A stretch of DNA of 64,000 nt from Galaxea fascicularis (taxonomy: Eukaryota; Cnidaria; Anthozoa; Scleractinia; Euphylliidae). Shown here piece by piece: positions 10,705 to 21,281 of the stretch. Where the stretch lies: positions 23,145,234-23,209,233 of the forward strand of contig OX419335.1 of assembly GCA_948470475.1 (NCBI GenBank), written 5' to 3'. Under the pieces are notes generated by a model that did not search any database, had not been told where the DNA came from, and worked only from the letters and a program-made list of their open reading frames with translations. Position 1 is the first letter of the stretch. Each line of letters opens with the position of its first letter. The translations under genes were made by a program, and so were the position numbers.

Positions 10705-11070
10705 CTATTTATTCCTCGAAAGACGTCGGCTCCAGAGAATAGGCTTAGAAGCACTGAGCAAATCAATACGATATTGCTGTAGCTCGTCTGAGGAAGGTGG
10801 GAAGGAAACAAGTTTATAGTTCTGATACTCCTCACTATGCATTTCCTTCAAGAGTTTTACAGGTTCAGTTGGGATTTTAGGCCCGAATTCATCAAAGTAA
10901 TCAATCGCTAAGTAAAGGCGTATCTCTGTGTACATCGCCGTCAGTTCCTGCTCGAAATCCTCTCCATTAAAGTCGCATGAAACTTTGTATTCCTTAACAT
11001 ATTTCAATAGAAGTTCTACCCGTTCCGGGGTCCATGACCTGACTTTCGGGGTTTTTTTGTTTGACTTCTT
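10705..11070 (-). CDS. SANT/Myb-like (trihelix-type) DNA-binding exon of the Harbinger-like element
   Basis: Read from a probable splice acceptor (CACAACAG before 11070), the frame runs KKSNKKTPKVRSWTPERVEL then LLKYVKEYK and continues for about 120 codons to a stop. A tryptophan followed by closely spaced hydrophobic and basic residues (SWTPERVELLLKYVKEYK) is typical of the first helix of SANT, Myb or MADF-type DNA-binding domains. The visible methionine at 11007 lies within this domain and is probably not the start. Exon 1 would be at 14526-14725. In Harbinger elements a Myb-like partner protein helps target the transposase to DNA. That role is inferred here. Confidence 0.5.
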   Translation of the reverse strand, partial: KKSNKKTPKVRSWTPERVELLLKYVKEYKVSCDFNGEDFEQELTAMYTEIRLYLAIDYFDEFGPKIPTEPVKLLKEMHSEEYQNYKLVSFPPSSDELQQYRIDLLSASKPILWSRRLSRNK

Positions 11071-11228
11071 CTGTTGTGAACATTTTGATGTAATTTATTT
11101 TGATTTATTTTTGTGTTCCAAATATGTTGATCACGTGATTTCTTTCACCATCGAGTAAGTCGACCCGCAAAAAAACAAGCATCAATCGATTCGACTAGTA
11201 AACATCCCAGATTTGGGCTGATGAATGT

Positions 11229-12863
11229 TCAGATCTGATGAAGCTTTTCGTTATTCACTATTCCGTTATTCAAACTAAGAGTAGATGTAACGGCACCGGG
11301 AGCGAGTTCCCTGAATCGTTGAACCTGAAAACGGGACAGGGCGTCAGCTATTGCGTTGTTCACCCCGGGAACGTGACGGGCCCTAACCAGGAAATTATGC
11401 TTCATGGAAATAAGTACTAAAAAACGAACTAGATCCATGACCCTAGGGGCTTTGGAATGACCCGAGTTAATGATAGCAACAACGCTCTGGTTATCACACC
11501 AGAATTGAAGGCGTTTGCCGGAAAAATGGGGATACCACAGTGCACAAGCAACAATAATAGGGAAGAGTTCTTGCCATTCAATACTTATCCCTTTGGTCTT
11601 GTTAAGGAGTAGGTGAGGGGGCCACCTGCCCTGGAACCATTTACCATTGAAAAAGCCTCCAAACCCAATTGTGCTAGCTGCATCAGTATATAGCTGCAGG
11701 TCAGGGGAAGAGGTGACCCAGGAATCCAGGAAAAAAGAGCGCCCGTTCCATTGATCTATAAATACTTTCCACATTTGAATATCCCTGGAAAATTCCTTGT
11801 TCAAACGGATATGATGAAAACGATTCTTTACCCCCCGGGTGAGGTTGATTATGCGCTGAAGGAAGGTTCTACCCGGGACGACTACTTTGCAGGCGAATTG
11901 CAGAGTGCCGATAAGGGATTGGAGATCCACAAGGCGGGCAGAACGGCGGTTGGTAAAAGAGTTCAATAATTGCCGTATCCTGGCGAGCTTGTCCTCGGGC
12001 AAACGTGCTTCCATACGGTTACTGTCTAGTACAATGCCCATGAACTCTAGGACTTGTGAGGGACCCATGGTCTTAGAGGTGACAGTGGGAACCCGAAGAG
12101 ACATAAACACCTTAAGAAGGGTTGCAAAGCTCCCTAGGCAATCGATTTTTGTATGCTCCGCTATGAAGAAATCGTCTAAAATGTGAATAACATGGCGGAG
12201 GCCGTAATTGTGCTTAAGAATCCATTCCAAAGCATCAGAAATTTGGTTAAAAAGGAAAGGGGCACTGCGAAGCCCAAATGGAAGGTAAAGGTCTATGTAG
12301 TACTGAGATTGCCAGTATATGCCCAAAAGGTTCCAGTCCTCGGGGTGGATTGGCATAAGGCGGAAAGCAGATTTCAAGTCCGTTTTGGCCATAAAACTCC
12401 CAGGGCCCAGAGACCGCAGTATTGTGATCGCGTCGTCGACACGAACATACTGCAACGAATAGGGATCCTTGGGGATGTGGTCGTTGATACTGTCCCCTTC
12501 AGGGTATGAGAGGTGATAGATAGTACGCCATTCTACCGAGTGCTTTTTAGGAACTACACCTATAGGGTGACACTGCAAGTTAGGTAGGGGCGGGGAGGGG
12601 AAGGGACCTGCAATCCTCCCCAACTGCACTTCCTTATTAAGGTTCCCAGAAACGACTGCGGGGTGTTGAGAGGCTGATATCAAATTACGCGACACCCGTG
12701 TTTTGTGGGGGCCAAGGTAACCAATGCGAGTACCATACCGCAGGGCACTGATTAAGTTGCTAACAAAAGAGCTATTAGGGTGATTAACTAATTCAAGCGC
12801 TAATTTATCTACATTAAGTGGGGTGGATACTGTTGGGTTGCAGTCCAGCTGGCGCTGCTCCAC
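11229..12863 (-). CDS. DIRS-like reverse transcriptase-RNase H
   Basis: An intact 544-residue frame. RT motifs: WRTIYHLSYPEGDSINDHI, then KTDLKSAFRLMPIHPEDW, LPFGLRSAPFLF, and the catalytic box HILDDFF (two aspartates kept, box form LDD). RNase H follows: LYTDAASTIGFGG, EWQELFPI, WCDNQSVVAIINSG and NAIADALSR. These patterns are those of tyrosine-recombinase retrotransposons (DIRS/Ngaro group), not of LTR or LINE elements. It sits one base downstream of the gag-like ORF (12865), on the same strand. The tyrosine recombinase expected of the group is not found in the roughly 740 bp to the element edge. The two ORFs are intact, so the insertion looks fairly young. Confidence 0.8.
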   Translation of the reverse strand: MEQRQLDCNPTVSTPLNVDKLALELVNHPNSSFVSNLISALRYGTRIGYLGPHKTRVSRNLISASQHPAVVSGNLNKEVQLGRIAGPFPSPPLPNLQCHPIGVVPKKHSVEWRTIYHLSYPEGDSINDHIPKDPYSLQYVRVDDAITILRSLGPGSFMAKTDLKSAFRLMPIHPEDWNLLGIYWQSQYYIDLYLPFGLRSAPFLFNQISDALEWILKHNYGLRHVIHILDDFFIAEHTKIDCLGSFATLLKVFMSLRVPTVTSKTMGPSQVLEFMGIVLDSNRMEARLPEDKLARIRQLLNSFTNRRSARLVDLQSLIGTLQFACKVVVPGRTFLQRIINLTRGVKNRFHHIRLNKEFSRDIQMWKVFIDQWNGRSFFLDSWVTSSPDLQLYTDAASTIGFGGFFNGKWFQGRWPPHLLLNKTKGISIEWQELFPIIVACALWYPHFSGKRLQFWCDNQSVVAIINSGHSKAPRVMDLVRFLVLISMKHNFLVRARHVPGVNNAIADALSRFQVQRFRELAPGAVTSTLSLNNGIVNNEKLHQI

Positions 12864-12864
12864 C

Positions 12865-14109
12865 TTATTTCTTGCTGCGGTCGCCGGGGTTGGCTAGTCT
12901 GTTGCTGCTTCCGGCTGGTTTGGGACCAGGGCAGTTGAACTGGGCGTGGTTACCTGAGCTGCAGCGACGGCAATTGTGCGGGAAATAGCAGGAATGGCGT
13001 TGACACCCGGAGGGTTTGTTGAAGTCAAAGCAGACCAGGGCTTGGCGGCGAGGTTTTCTGCTTGGGTCCTGGTTGGGGCAATCCTCCGTCTGATGGTACG
13101 GGCTAGAGCACACAGAACAATGTGGCTTAGCTAGGCCAGAGAAGGTGACTGTCCAGAGTTCAAGATCGATTTTGTCCCAGGCCTTTGAAAGGTCGTAAGC
13201 AGCGCGGCGTCTAAACTGTTCGTCGTACGTAAGCCAGGCAAGCCCCTTAAACTTAGTGACTGCTTTGCTGATAGTTTGCTGGTATTTGATTAGTTCTAAG
13301 GCACGCGTAGGATGGACCGCGACGATCACCAGCATATAGGCAGTAAAGGCGTCTAGCCACTTTTGGAAAGTGTCAATCACCGGCTTTTTCCTTCGAACCA
13401 GAGTTAGCGGGGACCCCTGGGAGCCCGGGGACGAGTCCTCGTAGCGTAACTGCAGAGCGGGGGCCTGGGAGCGATACATGAAGTCAGGCAGTAACAAACA
13501 AAAGTCAATGTACTCACCGCGGAGTATTTTGTCCTCGAGGCTTTTATCCAAAGGACGATGCAGGCCCAGGGGAGTTGCTGTGTTCAGGGTGCGAGGACTA
13601 GGAGTGCGAAGATCCGAGAAACGCGGTTGGGCCTCGTGGTTGTTGAAGACCCGCAAAGCTTCGGTAATGGAGGTCGACACGGTCTCCTGGATGGCCGACA
13701 TCTGAGCGGGCGAAAATACCGCATCCTGGGGAACTTCTGGCTCAAAGTCCTCCAACAGTTCTTCGACGGCGGAGTCGACGTCCGATCGCCCGTCTTCGTC
13801 AGAACTGTGGGTCTCCGTGTCGGCCTGTTCTGCCGGGATATTAGGCTGCGGACGCGGACGTACGGGTACATTTGAAGCCGCAGAGGTGTTTTTGCGCACC
13901 CTTCCATTTTGAAGGCGACCTTTGGGGCGGCGTTGGGTGGCTGCCGGTGCTGAATTTGTTGCCAGCCTCAGCCTTTCAAGCAGTCGGGCACGACTTCCAG
14001 TGATTGGAAGATTTAGATTTTGAAGACGGAGCCGAAGAACTTCGCTTGAAAGGTTCTTGAGTTCGTCTGTTCGCGTGGTTTTCGAAGACTTAGAACGTGG
14101 GCGTGCCAT
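12865..14109 (-). CDS. Gag-like protein of the DIRS-like element, SAP motif and zinc knuckles
   Basis: An intact 414-residue frame starting MARPRSKSSK. Residues 12-50 (TDELKNLSSEVLRLRLQNLN then LPITGSRARLLERL) fit a SAP DNA/RNA-binding motif. The middle is acidic and low-complexity. Residues about 225-320 are helical (YRSQAPALQLRY, FQKWLDAFTAYM). The C-terminus has Cys-rich modules: CSVCSSPYHQTEDC, a C-x-H stretch around CQRHSCYFPHNC, and CRRCSSGNHAQFNC. This layout matches gag proteins of DIRS-like elements. It is just upstream of the RT ORF with its stop a base apart, which suggests coupled translation. Confidence 0.75.
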   Translation of the reverse strand: MARPRSKSSKTTRTDELKNLSSEVLRLRLQNLNLPITGSRARLLERLRLATNSAPAATQRRPKGRLQNGRVRKNTSAASNVPVRPRPQPNIPAEQADTETHSSDEDGRSDVDSAVEELLEDFEPEVPQDAVFSPAQMSAIQETVSTSITEALRVFNNHEAQPRFSDLRTPSPRTLNTATPLGLHRPLDKSLEDKILRGEYIDFCLLLPDFMYRSQAPALQLRYEDSSPGSQGSPLTLVRRKKPVIDTFQKWLDAFTAYMLVIVAVHPTRALELIKYQQTISKAVTKFKGLAWLTYDEQFRRRAAYDLSKAWDKIDLELWTVTFSGLAKPHCSVCSSPYHQTEDCPNQDPSRKPRRQALVCFDFNKPSGCQRHSCYFPHNCRRCSSGNHAQFNCPGPKPAGSSNRLANPGDRSKK

Positions 14110-14525
14110 AATTTTAAAGCTAACTTGTTACAAACTATGTACTCTCGTGCAAGCTGCCAGGATAATGCCCTCTGACAGTGTACTAAGCTTTATATAGCAA
14201 GACAGTGTCTCTAAGTCCGACCAATAGGTACAGCTGTACTATGAACTAAATAGACACAACGTGGCGAGCTTGTTAGCAATGAATGGAGCTAACAAATATG
14301 TGGGCCAATCTAGGAGAAGCTAAGATATTTTGCTAGATTATATTACGAGATAGAAGCTAAAATACAGACATGAATAGTGTTTGTTCTAACTGCTAGAATA
14401 AGGGAACGTTCACTCATGAATTGAGCTTTCAGTATTGTACTATTGTTTATCCTACTGGATTGCGTGACGAACGTAAACAGCCTAACCTTCAATAGGTGTC
14501 ATGTTCCATTAACTGCGTTTTACCG
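14110..14525 (-). promoter_or_regulatory. Upstream region of the DIRS-like block within the Harbinger intron
   Basis: This holds the 5' region of the gag-like gene, with TATATAGC near 14192-14199, a possible promoter. The exact 5' end of the insertion could not be found: no terminal repeat pairs with sequence at 11160-11230. Confidence 0.3.
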
Positions 14526-14725
14526 ACCGGTAAAAGCGGTATTGTTGTTGCTGGCAAGACTTCAGCTTGTTCCAGCACATCAACTTGATTATCAGACTCC
14601 ACGCTTAAATTGTCGCTGGCACCGTCATTATCTTCAGTATTTTCTTCACTAAAGCTGTTTTTCTCGACGTTTTTAAGATGAAATCGGCTGAAAACGTCGC
14701 CAGGCTTGTATTGGTTTGCAACCAT
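14526..14725 (-). CDS. Probable first exon of the Harbinger-like Myb gene
   Basis: The frame starts MVANQYKPGDVFSRFHLKN close to the transposon's right end. It is acidic (EENTEDNDGASDNLSVESDN) and ends at a plausible donor (CCGGTCG then GTAAAAC). Beyond it the frame closes. With the SANT exon at 10705-11070 it would make one protein. The pairing is inferred from strand, order and position between the transposon ends. Confidence 0.4.
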
Positions 14726-14968
14726 GTTGTTTTGCCGGGCTTCAATTAATTCGAAAATAAAGACAAATTGCCCGGATGGACAGCACCCCAGCTAGGCGGG
14801 GTACCCCACCTTTAGTGTTTCACATGGAGAAAACTCACCCCAGCTAAGCGGGTTACCCGCCCTGTCTGACCGGGCAACCCGCCTTGGTGGGGTACCCCAC
14901 TTCTCATGTGAACACGATCAAGAGAAAAAGAGAGATTGTATGGAGAAATTGGTTACCCCACCGAGCCG

Positions 14969-15015
14969 GGGTACCTCACCTTCCTGGGGTCCCCCACCTC
15001 CATGTGAACAGGCCC
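14969..15015 (-). repeat. Right terminal inverted repeat of the Harbinger-like element
   Basis: Reverse complement begins GGGCCTGTTCACATGGAGG and is followed by TAA at 15016-15018. Nearby (14795-14960) further GGGTAACC/GGGGTACCCC blocks extend the repeat-rich subterminal region. Confidence 0.75.
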
Positions 15016-15018
15016 TAA

Positions 15019-15591
15019 GATAAACGCCTGGACAAGCAAAAATAAGGCCTTGTTTTCATCATAAGAAAGAGATGGGCACCCAGACAAAAATGCCGATACA
15101 ATTGCTGTATCAGACATATTCGCCCACCTGTCAGCACATATCTGAGCAGCAGAGGAGAGCAGTTTATGACGTGAGGCATCGCCTTTTTTCCTTTTTTCGC
15201 ATACTGTTGTCATCGAAACGCGTTCATAATTATTGTATTACTAGTAATTTTTTGAGAATATAAAGGGAAAAGAATCACAGAACAGTAAAATCTCTTTATT
15301 TTCTATTTGTTTTTATACTTATTTAATATTCTTAGCGAAAATAAATTACCCTACAAACAACAATAGATGTTATTTCAACGACTTTGAAAATAGCAAAAGT
15401 AAATGAAAACACTGTATTTCATTTATTTAAGACTTCATCTATAGTCTTCCTAACATATTTCTTGTACCACAAATTCAAAACGTTCGTTCAACTGATTGCT
15501 AACCTTATATTACACCTTCGTCTTTCGATACATGACCTAAACCAACTTGTACCATTCAGTTTGAAAGCTAAAAGGGACTGTGCAAGTTAAC
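15019..15591. other. Stretch with one unassigned minus-strand frame
   Basis: A minus-strand frame from 15213 down to the transposon edge reads MTTVCEKRKKGDASRHKLLS and is then lost at the insertion point. No family is recognised and it may be chance. 15240-15590 is AT-rich with nothing further seen. Confidence 0.3.
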
Positions 15592-15887
15592 GCCCGTACG
15601 CACTTGGTTGAAAACATTTGGCTCTGACAAAAATCTCGACAAATTTTGTCTCCACCAAATTTTGAATTTGCTTATCGCGTGCGCACTTAAAAACACCAAA
15701 ATATCTGACAGTTTTGACGCTTGACAAAAATTTGTCCTACTCCGTGGCAAGACGACAGCGCTTTTGAAGTTTGGTACGGCGTGACACAATTTTGGTAGGA
15801 CGAAAAACGCCGTTCGCACTTGCAGAACGGAACTGATGGCAGATATTTTTGCAAAATAAACAGAAATTCGCCTAGTGCGTACGAGCC
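15592..15887. mobile_element. MITE with GCCCGTACGCACT ends
   Basis: Inverted ends GCCCGTACGCACT and AGTGCGTACGAGCCC with TTA at or next to each side. A second, interrupted copy is at about 60424-61080, sharing GGCTCTGACAAAAATCTCG and GCGCTTTTGAAGTTTGGTACGG. Confidence 0.65.
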
Positions 15888-17037
15888 CTTACCTGGCTAC
15901 GGTCACAAAAAACATGCTCCGTAAATGCGCGCCTACAGGCCCGACGGATGTTATCACCAAAGGGGTACCACAGTTCTGTTTCTCAAACGTCCGAAGAGTT
16001 TTCGGTCGTGGAAAGTACTTTTCAGACTCGTTTACTATCAATTGAAGCTATAGGTTTTCGAACAAACTAGCCTGACGTATTTATCTTGGTAATTTTCATA
16101 ACCTCTTCATCTTAAAATGCATTAAAAATGCAATGCATGTCAATGGCCACACTGCACGTGAAATAGTTTTTCGGTCCTGAGATGTTTTCCGAATTGAGAA
16201 ACGCACGTCAGGTGACCATTCCCAGAAAAGTTGTCCTTAAAGGCATGAAAAATTGAGGGAAACTACTCTGTATCTTTCATTTGTAGAATCACAATTTAAA
16301 ACGGGTTACTAGCGACTAAAAGGAAAGACACACCTTCAGCAAAGGATCCAAAAACAAACCACTCAATATTTTTCATTTCGCTCACAGGATTTCAATCGAA
16401 ACCTCGGCCCGTAGAAACCTCACCTAAAAAGGTGGGGGAGGGGCTTGCCACGTCACCTCCCCCTCGTCACAAATAATATCAGATAAATTCGGAAGTGCTT
16501 ATGACGAAAAAAATCGCAGAAATTCGCGTTTGATAAATACTAATATTAATCACGATACCGCAATTTTGGTCGACCTCGTCATTAAAGAGCCATATTTCGG
16601 GATGTCACTTGTTTTACAAAATTTTCCTTAGTAGTGCTTTCTATTTTCTTTTTTAGCTGACAGGGTCCTTTTCAACATCCATCAGATTAGGAGATTTAGT
16701 CGCGTCAATGCTGTTTAGGACTTTCCAGTATTGCATGCGTTGGTGACACAAAAGTAGTGCAAGCCACGCTCAAACCTATTTGGCGGGGACCTGCAACGCA
16801 TTTATTGACAGCAACCAAAAAAATAATAATAATATTGATTTGTAAAGTTTCAGAAATTGTGATGGACATGGTGGGGTTTTCTTCAACTTTGGTTTACATT
16901 TTATTTCCCTTCGTTTTGGGGTATGGTAATGTATGATAATGAGTTTGAGACAAAGGAAAATAAACTTTGAACCGAAGATAAAATTGAACTAGAACATAAA
17001 GATATCACCTCATTTTGGTATGCTCCGATCTGAACTG
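15888..17037. other. Stretch without a recognised gene
   Basis: No coding frame, RNA gene or clear repeat arms seen. A poly-A/AAT run lies near 16820-16835. Confidence 0.6.
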
Positions 17038-17349
17038 AAGCCGCTGTTACACGTTAAAACATTTGGCTGAAAGTGACATGCAACGGCGAGGCGAAACAAG
17101 TTTCAGCAGGAGTTGCACCGTGTAACATGGTCGGTTTCGTGAAATTAACTTTTTTGAACATCCGTTACGAGACAAGTTTCACGAAAAGTAGAACCGCTAT
17201 CTACTTCTGCAACGGTCGCAACGATCGCAGTGATGATAAAAACAAGAATTTCACCGTGTAACACCACTTCATGAAACTGGTCTCGCTCGGTCTTGTTGCA
17301 CCGTTGCACATAAGTTTCAGCTAAAAGGTTCAACGTGTAACAGCGGCTT
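17038..17349. mobile_element. MITE with AGCCGCTGTTACACGTT ends
   Basis: An inverted pair, AGCCGCTGTTACACGTT at the left and AACGTGTAACAGCGGCT at the right, bounds 312 bp, with TGA on both outer sides as a possible 3 bp target duplication. Internal segments repeat the CACCGTGTAACA theme. No coding capacity. Confidence 0.7.
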
Positions 17350-18526
17350 GAAGAGTGACTTCGCCGCTGTAATGAAACGGTTGAAAACACGTGATAAAGT
17401 TGACGTTTAAAATGATCGAGTACACACATTCAGTGTAGATTGACTACTGACCATCTACGTTAAAAATATTCAGGAAAGGGGCCAGCGGAGTGCGGAGGTG
17501 GAAGGACCCCCGCATCGCCGCCCTTCCCCTTGTTAAGCACCAAGGTTAAGCTTTCTCAGAACCACGATAAATCTCAAGAGCGAGGCGCTAACTCAATCGA
17601 TTTCTGGACGCTATATTGCCTGTCATTTAGACTTTAGACTAATATGTCATGACTGTTTCCAAATTTCAGCGCTAGCTACTTCAGAGTAAAAAACCAATAA
17701 CAACAACTTTTTATGACATTTTTAGAGGGAGGGGGGCTTTGTGACCAGCCCGCCGCTCGAACCTGCTACGTAGACCTTCTGGCGCGTTATTGCTGCGTGA
17801 CCGGACAAAGTGCTTTGACAAAGTGTTTCCCGCTGCACTTACGCTAACAATTGCAACCTACCTTATATCAACGCGTAAGCCTTACCATTTTCACTGTGTA
17901 GAGTGATGTGACGTTCAGGCGTTGAAATGCATAATTATTAAACTCTTGAGGACCAACACAATGATTATTTGAATGCGTGAAGGAATATTTTTGGCTTAAT
18001 ACGTCCTACCGCTAACTAACTAGTTTTAATATTTTGACCAGTCAGAAGCAAGACGTGAACGAGCTAAAATTTGCTTGTCGAGTTAAGATGACCGGCAACT
18101 GTCCAAACATCATTTTAAGCCCTGCTTCTAAAAGCAAACACACATAGTTCATCATAATCATACAAAGTTTCCTTCTTTCTTAGCAGAAGCAACCTTTGAT
18201 TGCTTAGCCGAGGTTAGTTGGACGTTGACGGAATTCACACCATTAAAAAAACGTTTGCAATATTTTGTGTAAACCTATCTGAAGCAAATCGACGCGTGGC
18301 AAGTCAAGTTCTACGGTTTCGCTGCGCAAGCTAAAGCCTTTGTGTTTTATTCGCACTTGATACTGCTTTTCCGCGCTTTTCACAAAATGAATGATCCTGC
18401 TTTGAGCTATTTTTGGCTTGCTGCGTAAATCACGTTCTGTGTGTGGTCAAAGTTCCAATACAATGTAGGTCTCGTTTAAGTTACTCTATGGGAAATCTCT
18501 CTAGGCATACTTGTAATAAAATGCTA
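17350..18526. other. 3' flank of SPG21, no gene recognised
   Basis: No coding frame or repeat arms recognised. The sequence from 18526 downwards is the probable 3' UTR of SPG21 (minus strand). A poly(A) signal TTTATT on plus, AATAAA on minus, is near 18515. Confidence 0.5.
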
Positions 18527-21281
18527 TTAATACTCGTCCTCATCAGATGACACCACTGATGGAGGAGCTCCAGATGGCAGAAGACCACACGAAATCATGT
18601 CCTCCTCTGTCATGTACTTAGGATCCATAGCACTAAAGCGCTTCCCCATAAACTGACGAAGGTGAATCTGTAAAAGCAAAGCGAATGCTTTTTTGTAGTC
18701 TTTTTCCCTACTAAAAACGTGGATGGTGATAAAGACGTTTTTTGTGAAAACTGAGCACAAACCTGAAGATAGAGATTTACATCAGCACTTCTGCAAAGAT
18801 ATGGAAAGTTTCCACCTTTCTTCAAATGGGCTCTCTTAGCATTCGGATAACACTTATACAATTCATCCTTTACTGGCTGTGACAAGGCACAGTCATCAAA
18901 CACCTGCAAAAAGAATTTCAATTGTATGTTCAAGGAAGTCCAAAGAGCATTAAAAATTAAATCAAAGCAGGGTTGCTGTAAAGGTTATCATTTGCGACAT
19001 GCCGAGAGCCATATTGGTAATGGCAATGGGGGATCTTCTAAGGGAAACAACAGAAGAAATTGGCTTGGAAATGACCTAGTAACATTTGCAAGTACGTTTC
19101 GCACCATACACACCATGCATCATAGACAGAAGGATAATATAAAGTGTAGGACGTAACAAGATCACAAAACAACGCTAATGCCTGGTGACAGATTGGTGAT
19201 AAAAAAAGATAGCAGCTTCAATAGCAAGAGCGTCAACCAGTCAAAAAAGTATTAAGTTAAGTGTTATGTGAATTAGAAATGAAACAATTACGGATGTGAC
19301 ATGTGACCCTGATCAACTTAAACCTACAAAACTTCAGGCTTGCCCTGGAACCCAGGACTGATTCACCCACAATGGCTGCCGGCTCTGAAAGAATACAAGC
19401 TGGTGTGGCCAGCCTAGGGAGTTATCCACTTACATCAATGAGTGTTGTAGGAATGTCGTGCAGCTTTTGTGGTTCAACATATGAGTCCAAACAGTTTAGA
19501 GTCAATCTTGATGCCAGCTCACTTCTTCCTAAACTTTCAAGCTACAGGAAAGTAAAACAATATGATCACCTAGCCATTATGGTCATGCTAACAAACTGTT
19601 TGACATAATAAATGACTTCTCTAAATCACCTCCATTTGAGACTACAAATCATAAATTCTCGAAGATATTGAGAAAATTACCAGTGTTCTCAGTAATTTAG
19701 GGAGTGGACAGCTGACAATTCGAGATTTTATCACTCTTCCCAACCAAGAGACCTATTATTTCACAAACGTAGGCGGCTCAGAACTTGATAAGAATATTGA
19801 GGCTGAAATTTGCAAAATTCTAAGAATACTTTAAGAATATACCCAAGGTTGAGATTTGGAAAAGAATAAAATTTTCTGAGGTGCAAATTTGTAAATACAA
19901 TACAATTATGTTTTTAGCTAAACCGTGTAAAATTCTTCCTTTCTTCTAAATGGCAAAACTAGTCAACTAGCAATGGAGCATATGCACATCTACATCTAAA
20001 CACAAAACAGATCTAAACAACAAACTATTGTAAGTGATACCGTGAAACATTCTAAAACGGAACTGTCATATACTGTAATCTAAGAATATACACAAGAATA
20101 TTTCCCACCTAACATTAAAGGTTTTGGCCATATTGTTGAAAATCAAACTTTCCAGCCATAAGGTTAAATGGAGTCTTTGTTTTGTTTGACCAACAAGAAT
20201 GACAAAATGTCAAGATTAGTTTCAAGTATTAAACATGGTGTCATTTTGCCAATCAGCATTCATCCAGATTTGTTCTCAATGATCTGGACACAATTTTCTG
20301 CAAATTTAAAGATGTTGCAAATGAACCTGTGGAGCAGTAATCTGTGCAACTTTGTCTTGTTACATTTGAAGTGGCTAATTATTAAAACGAACTTAAAAAA
20401 ACCTAAAAAGATCTGTTCTGATCCTTTTTTGTTAATCGTTATCAGGGTTCTCATTAAGACAGTGCTGGCAGCCAGTTTAAAAACCGGCTTGGGAGGACAC
20501 CCAACAATGGAAGCTCCAGCCGGCGCACCCTCCTTTTGTTTCACTTACTCTTTCAACCATAAAATCAATCGAGTCAGCAATGTCCACGTCAACCTCTTGA
20601 GTAGTAAAATTATTCATGATCATTTTCTTTAAAACAAAAGCAGGCATCACCCAGAACCTGATTAAAAGGAAAGCAAAGTATCCCCATAAGTGAACACCTA
20701 TACTAGTCCCAAATGAGTCCAGTCACATTATGTTTGACTGTAATTAAAATCTGAAAAACCAAATTGAAGCTCCAGTGTGGTCTCTGCTTATTCTCACATG
20801 TGCATGCATGCTGTTTGATGAAAGTATGCTGTTACTAACAATAACTTACGCTGATGCTGTTGCGGTTTGTTGAAATACTGATGTGTCTGCAAATGCATTA
20901 CACAGTATCAGAGAGTGAACTCTGGGACTTTTATGGGTCATTTCTGCAAACTTCTGAGCAAGAAAACCACCAAGAGAGGCTCCAAATAGATGAACCTGTG
21001 AAGGAACAGTAAATTAATGTGGACCTGTACATGTAAGGTTAAATGTCTTAGAAGTCAGTTGATGATACCATACTGAACTGAACACTTAATTGTACAATTT
21101 GATTCATTTGATAAATTTCACCACGAGATCGGCCCCATGCAAGCTTTTTGATTCTGATCTTAACTTGTTCACCTACAATTCCATCCACAACAAAAAGTAC
21201 CTCATCGAGCTGCAGAAAATCCAGCAGCCGTCGGAAGCCTTCGGTCCACTCTGCATATGTCCAGTACACAGGATACTCCAC
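18527..21281 (-). CDS. SPG21: SPG21 (maspardin), six 3' exons
   Basis: Maspardin is an alpha/beta-hydrolase-fold protein of the endosomal and trans-Golgi system; in humans its loss causes Mast syndrome (spastic paraplegia 21). Exons on the minus strand, each with GT-AG borders and matching phase: 21281-21201 ([20 protein letters not shown]), 20995-20850 ([20 protein letters not shown], with the GxSxG-type nucleophile motif), 20657-20549 ([17 protein letters not shown]), 19541-19434 ([17 protein letters not shown]), 18903-18763 ([20 protein letters not shown]) and 18667-18527 ([11 protein letters not shown] to a DEDEY C-terminus). They give about 240 of the usual roughly 308 residues. The N-terminal 65-75 residues are not found upstream to 25 kb, so the first exons are farther away, diverged, or lost. 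The coding sequence shows no lesions. Confidence 0.93.

Larger units (their letters stand above)
10485..15015 (-). mobile_element. PIF/Harbinger-type DNA transposon, interrupted by a DIRS-like element
   Basis: Terminal inverted repeats of about 47 bp start GGGTCTGTTCACATGG on the left and GGGCCTGTTCACATGG (reverse complement) on the right, and differ at few positions. The flanking 3 bp TAA at 10482-10484 and 15016-15018 is the TWA-type target duplication of PIF/Harbinger elements. Inside, on the minus strand, is a split SANT/Myb-like gene (exon at 14526-14725, exon at 10705-11070), a companion gene known from Harbinger elements. No transposase frame is visible, so it is non-autonomous or has lost that part. 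A retrotransposon coding block at 11229-14109 occupies the intron. Confidence 0.7.

Noticed and set aside
13478..13907. Arg/Pro-rich frames opposite the gag-like ORF
   Set aside because: GC-rich shadow frames of the DIRS-like gag ORF, which has the SAP and zinc-knuckle evidence.
10485..15015. The whole 4.5 kb as one retrotransposon
   Set aside because: The inverted ends with TAA duplications and the SANT/Myb exons belong to a DNA transposon; the RT and gag block lies inside it.
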